NCBI GenBank assembly: GCA_037189785.1
Contig: JBBCIP010000175.1
Location: 1 to 34,384 of the forward strand
Source: Govanella sp037189785
GTDB lineage: Bacteria; Pseudomonadota; Alphaproteobacteria; Sphingomonadales; Govanellaceae
DNA length: 34,384 nucleotides
Direction of reading: 5' to 3'
The notes beneath the pieces are model-generated. The model had not been told where the DNA came from. It was given only the letters and a program-made list of their open reading frames with translations, and did not search any database. The translations under genes and the position numbers were made by a program. Numbering within the stretch: position 1 is the stretch's first letter; the number at the start of each line of letters is the position of its first letter. This document shows, in pieces, positions 32,486-34,384 of this stretch.

Positions 32486-33913
32486 ATGCCCCCGTCCTCT
32501 CCCTATCGTCCTGAGCAAGCCCTGCTGACCCTTGGCGATGGCTTTTATGATGCCGTGAAGCCTGCGGATTTTCCCAAGCACATTTTGCGCTACCGAAATG
32601 ATCGGGTGGCTGAGACAGTGGGGCTTGAGACCTTGACGGCCGCGGAATGGGAAAATGCGTTTGCCCGGTTTGAACCATTGCCGGGCGCTTTACCCGGGCC
32701 GCTCGCGCTCCGCTATCATGGCCACCAATTTCGCACCTATAACCCGGATCTCGGCGATGGGCGCGGATTTAGTTTCGCCCAATTGCGCGAGATCGGCAGC
32801 GGACGGTTGCTGGAATTCGGCACCAAAGGCAGTGGGCAAACCCCATGGTCGCGGCAGGGTGATGGCCGCCTGACACTCAAAGGCGGCATGCGCGAAATTC
32901 TCGCCACAGAAATGCTTGAGGCCCTTGGCGTCAATACGTCAAAAACATTCAGCGTGTTTGAAACCGGAGAAAATCTGCAGCGCAACGATGAGCCGTCTCC
33001 GACCCGCTCGTCTGTCATGGTGCGCCTCAGCCATTCCCATGTGCGGATCGGGTCATTCCAACGGCACGCCTTCAATCAAGACACGGCCCGGATCGAAGAG
33101 CTTTTGGACTATTGCGCGACCTGGCTGATGCCGGATCTTCAATCACAATCCGGCGCCGCACGGGCAACGGCATTTTTGTCGAACACTGTCAAAAATGTGG
33201 CCTATATGGGGGCGGAATGGCTGGCCGCCGGTTTCGTCCATGGTGTTTTGAACAGTGACAACACCAATGTCATGGGCGAAAGCTTCGACTATGGTCCGTG
33301 GCGCTTCCTACCGACCCTGGACCCAAATTTTACAGCCGCCTATTTCGACCACAGTGGGCTTTATTGTTTCGGCCGTCAGTTGGAAGCGCTGTTTTGGAAC
33401 CTGCAACGACTGGCCGAGTGTCTGCTCCTGGTTGGCGATCGGGACGCGCTGATCGAGGCGCTGCAAAGCTTCACGGAGCATATGGATGACGCCCTCCGCC
33501 GCGCCTATCTGCGACGGCTTGGCTTGAGCTCGCGCGGGGCCGAAAACGACGACGACCTGCTGCGGGCTTGGAACGGCTTTCTCCACAGCAGCCAAATTGG
33601 CTATGAACAGGCCTTTTTTGACTGGTTCGGAGGCTCTATCAGCGCCACACGAGCCACCCGAAGCCCCGAATCAGACAAATACAAAAGTGCCGATTTCGAT
33701 GAGTTCAAAGCGTTCCTAGATAAATATGACCCAGCTGAGGGTGTAACCCCGGACCATCCCTATTTTAACCGGGAACGGCCGGTGACGATGCTGATCGATA
33801 CCGTGGAAAACCTGTGGGCGCCCATAGCTGATGCTGATGATTGGGGACCGCTACAGGCGCAATTGGCCGATATTGCGGTGATGCGGGAGGCCTACGGTTT
33901 GGCCCAGCGCTGA
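32486..33913 (+). CDS. selO: Protein adenylyltransferase SelO (YdiU family)
   Basis: A 475-residue pseudokinase-fold enzyme that transfers AMP from ATP to Ser, Thr or Tyr of target proteins, linked to redox homeostasis. Family blocks are present: RYHGHQF, DLGDGRGFSFAQL, GTKGSGQTPWSRQGDGRLTLKGGMRE and the catalytic stretch HGVLNSDN (252-259), followed by DYGPW. Asp258 and Asp268 have the ten-residue spacing of the catalytic and metal-binding aspartates known in Pseudomonas SelO. There is no C-terminal Cys/Sec motif; the protein ends REAYGLAQR. AAGGA lies seven bases before the ATG. Confidence 0.95.
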   Translation: MPPSSPYRPEQALLTLGDGFYDAVKPADFPKHILRYRNDRVAETVGLETLTAAEWENAFARFEPLPGALPGPLALRYHGHQFRTYNPDLGDGRGFSFAQLREIGSGRLLEFGTKGSGQTPWSRQGDGRLTLKGGMREILATEMLEALGVNTSKTFSVFETGENLQRNDEPSPTRSSVMVRLSHSHVRIGSFQRHAFNQDTARIEELLDYCATWLMPDLQSQSGAARATAFLSNTVKNVAYMGAEWLAAGFVHGVLNSDNTNVMGESFDYGPWRFLPTLDPNFTAAYFDHSGLYCFGRQLEALFWNLQRLAECLLLVGDRDALIEALQSFTEHMDDALRRAYLRRLGLSSRGAENDDDLLRAWNGFLHSSQIGYEQAFFDWFGGSISATRATRSPESDKYKSADFDEFKAFLDKYDPAEGVTPDHPYFNRERPVTMLIDTVENLWAPIADADDWGPLQAQLADIAVMREAYGLAQR

Positions 33914-33999
33914 TTTTTTGTTCTCATTATGTTCTTGACTCTTATTGCTAGCTCTGAGAAAGTCACGGAAGAACATTAAGGGAACAAGGAGTGCCCGCC

Positions 34000-34224
34000 A
34001 TGGATACCACTGTTTACCAATTGATTGGATACGGCCTCGTGGCCTTGATTTGGATCGCAGCGTCGATCGGGTTCATTCGTGTCGCGGCCATGGTTACTGT
34101 TTATTTCTCAAGTGAAATAAACAGCTTTTTGAAGTCTATCGAAAACAGCACGCTTAAAAAGCAAAACGCCCTCAGATCATCGGTGCAATCTGCAGGGCGT
34201 TACAATGGCGCGGTTCTGGGATAA
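34000..34224 (+). CDS. Small membrane protein of unknown function
   Basis: 74 residues from the ATG at 34000, with AAGGAG nine bases upstream; a GTG three codons earlier overlaps the ribosome site and is unlikely. One hydrophobic segment (YQLIGYGLVALIWIAASIGFI) is followed by a second, weaker one (RVAAMVTVYFSS) and a basic, polar C-terminal tail. I do not recognise a family. The good ribosome site and clean membrane segment argue that it is real. Confidence 0.6.
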   Translation: MDTTVYQLIGYGLVALIWIAASIGFIRVAAMVTVYFSSEINSFLKSIENSTLKKQNALRSSVQSAGRYNGAVLG

Positions 34225-34269
34225 TGATGCGCTGATAACTAGTCGTTGGAACTTAGGCCTAAAATACTA

Positions 34270-34383
34270 CTAGGATAGGTTTTTCCAGCCGAATTGATGG
34301 CATGGTTCAATCGACATCAGGACAAATCCAGCTTTTTCTGGATAATCATTGGCGATCCGCGATTGGGCATCGTCCAACGTGTC
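34270..34383 (-). CDS. C-terminal end of an unidentified minus-strand gene (partial)
   Basis: An open frame enters from the right edge and ends in TAG at 34270-34272. It gives 37 residues beginning DTLDDAQSRIANDYPEK and ending CHQFGWKNLS. The composition looks like protein, and the frame is convergent with the small membrane protein, 45 bp from its stop. It is too short to identify. Confidence 0.45.
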   Translation of the reverse strand, partial: DTLDDAQSRIANDYPEKAGFVLMSIEPCHQFGWKNLS

Positions 34384-34384
34384 G

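Noticed and set aside
1..34384. CRISPR arrays, prophage, transposons, toxin-antitoxin or defence genes
   Set aside because: No regularly spaced repeats, transposases, integrases, capsid or nuclease motifs were seen on either strand.

Overview
The window looks like chromosome from an alphaproteobacterium, possibly Rhodospirillales-like. The evidence is TonB-dependent and OprP-type outer-membrane proteins, Tat-type export, a PEP-CTERM-like secreted protein, an MHYT histidine kinase, HrpB, SelO and a proteobacterial-type fused indolepyruvate oxidoreductase. The exact genus cannot be read from the sequence. No phage, transposase, integrase or CRISPR array is visible.

Layout. 1-4.9 kb: the 3' part of a histone-deacetylase-family deacetylase gene is cut by the window edge. 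It is followed by an AraC regulator divergent from an MFS transporter, and an OprP-type porin convergent with the MFS gene. 5.3-21.0 kb: an aromatic catabolic region. A minus-strand operon encodes a TonB-dependent receptor, an MhpC-like hydrolase, MhpA, MhpB and MhpD, which together make the meta-cleavage route for 3-(3-hydroxyphenyl)propionate or hydroxycinnamate. Upstream, two divergent transcription units share a 314-bp promoter region. The minus unit carries an alpha/beta hydrolase, an atypical SDR and a flavoprotein. The plus unit carries a KstD-like flavoprotein, a Tat-exported flavoprotein and a monoheme cytochrome c. An MhpR-type IclR regulator closes the region. 21.2-27.2 kb: a small shortened hypothetical gene, tRNA-Glu(UUC), a MarR regulator and an operon of a metal-dependent cyclase plus iorA and iorB for arylpyruvate oxidation. 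27.3-34.4 kb: a PEP-CTERM-like protein, an MHYT sensor kinase, HrpB helicase, SelO AMPylase, a small membrane protein and the end of an unidentified minus-strand gene.

How the genes may work together. The mhp genes define a pathway: hydroxylation of a 3-hydroxyphenylpropanoid, extradiol cleavage, hydrolysis to succinate or fumarate plus 2-hydroxypenta-2,4-dienoate, then hydration. The aldolase and acetaldehyde dehydrogenase (MhpE/F) are absent here. Added to this core are three distinct fumarate-reductase/ketosteroid-dehydrogenase-type flavoproteins, one of them exported and next to its own cytochrome c. There are also an esterase-like hydrolase, an SDR lacking the usual Tyr/Lys pair, and a dedicated TonB receptor. 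This is more than a known mhp cluster. I infer an upper pathway that prepares a larger or more reduced precursor (side-chain or alicyclic-ring oxidoreduction partly in the periplasm) before it enters the Mhp route. Two 15-bp sites of the form GTGCA-N5-TGCAC in the divergent promoter match the form I recall for the E. coli MhpR operator, and a related site (GTTCA-N5-TGAAC) precedes the TonB receptor. Together they suggest that one MhpR-like regulator controls the whole set.
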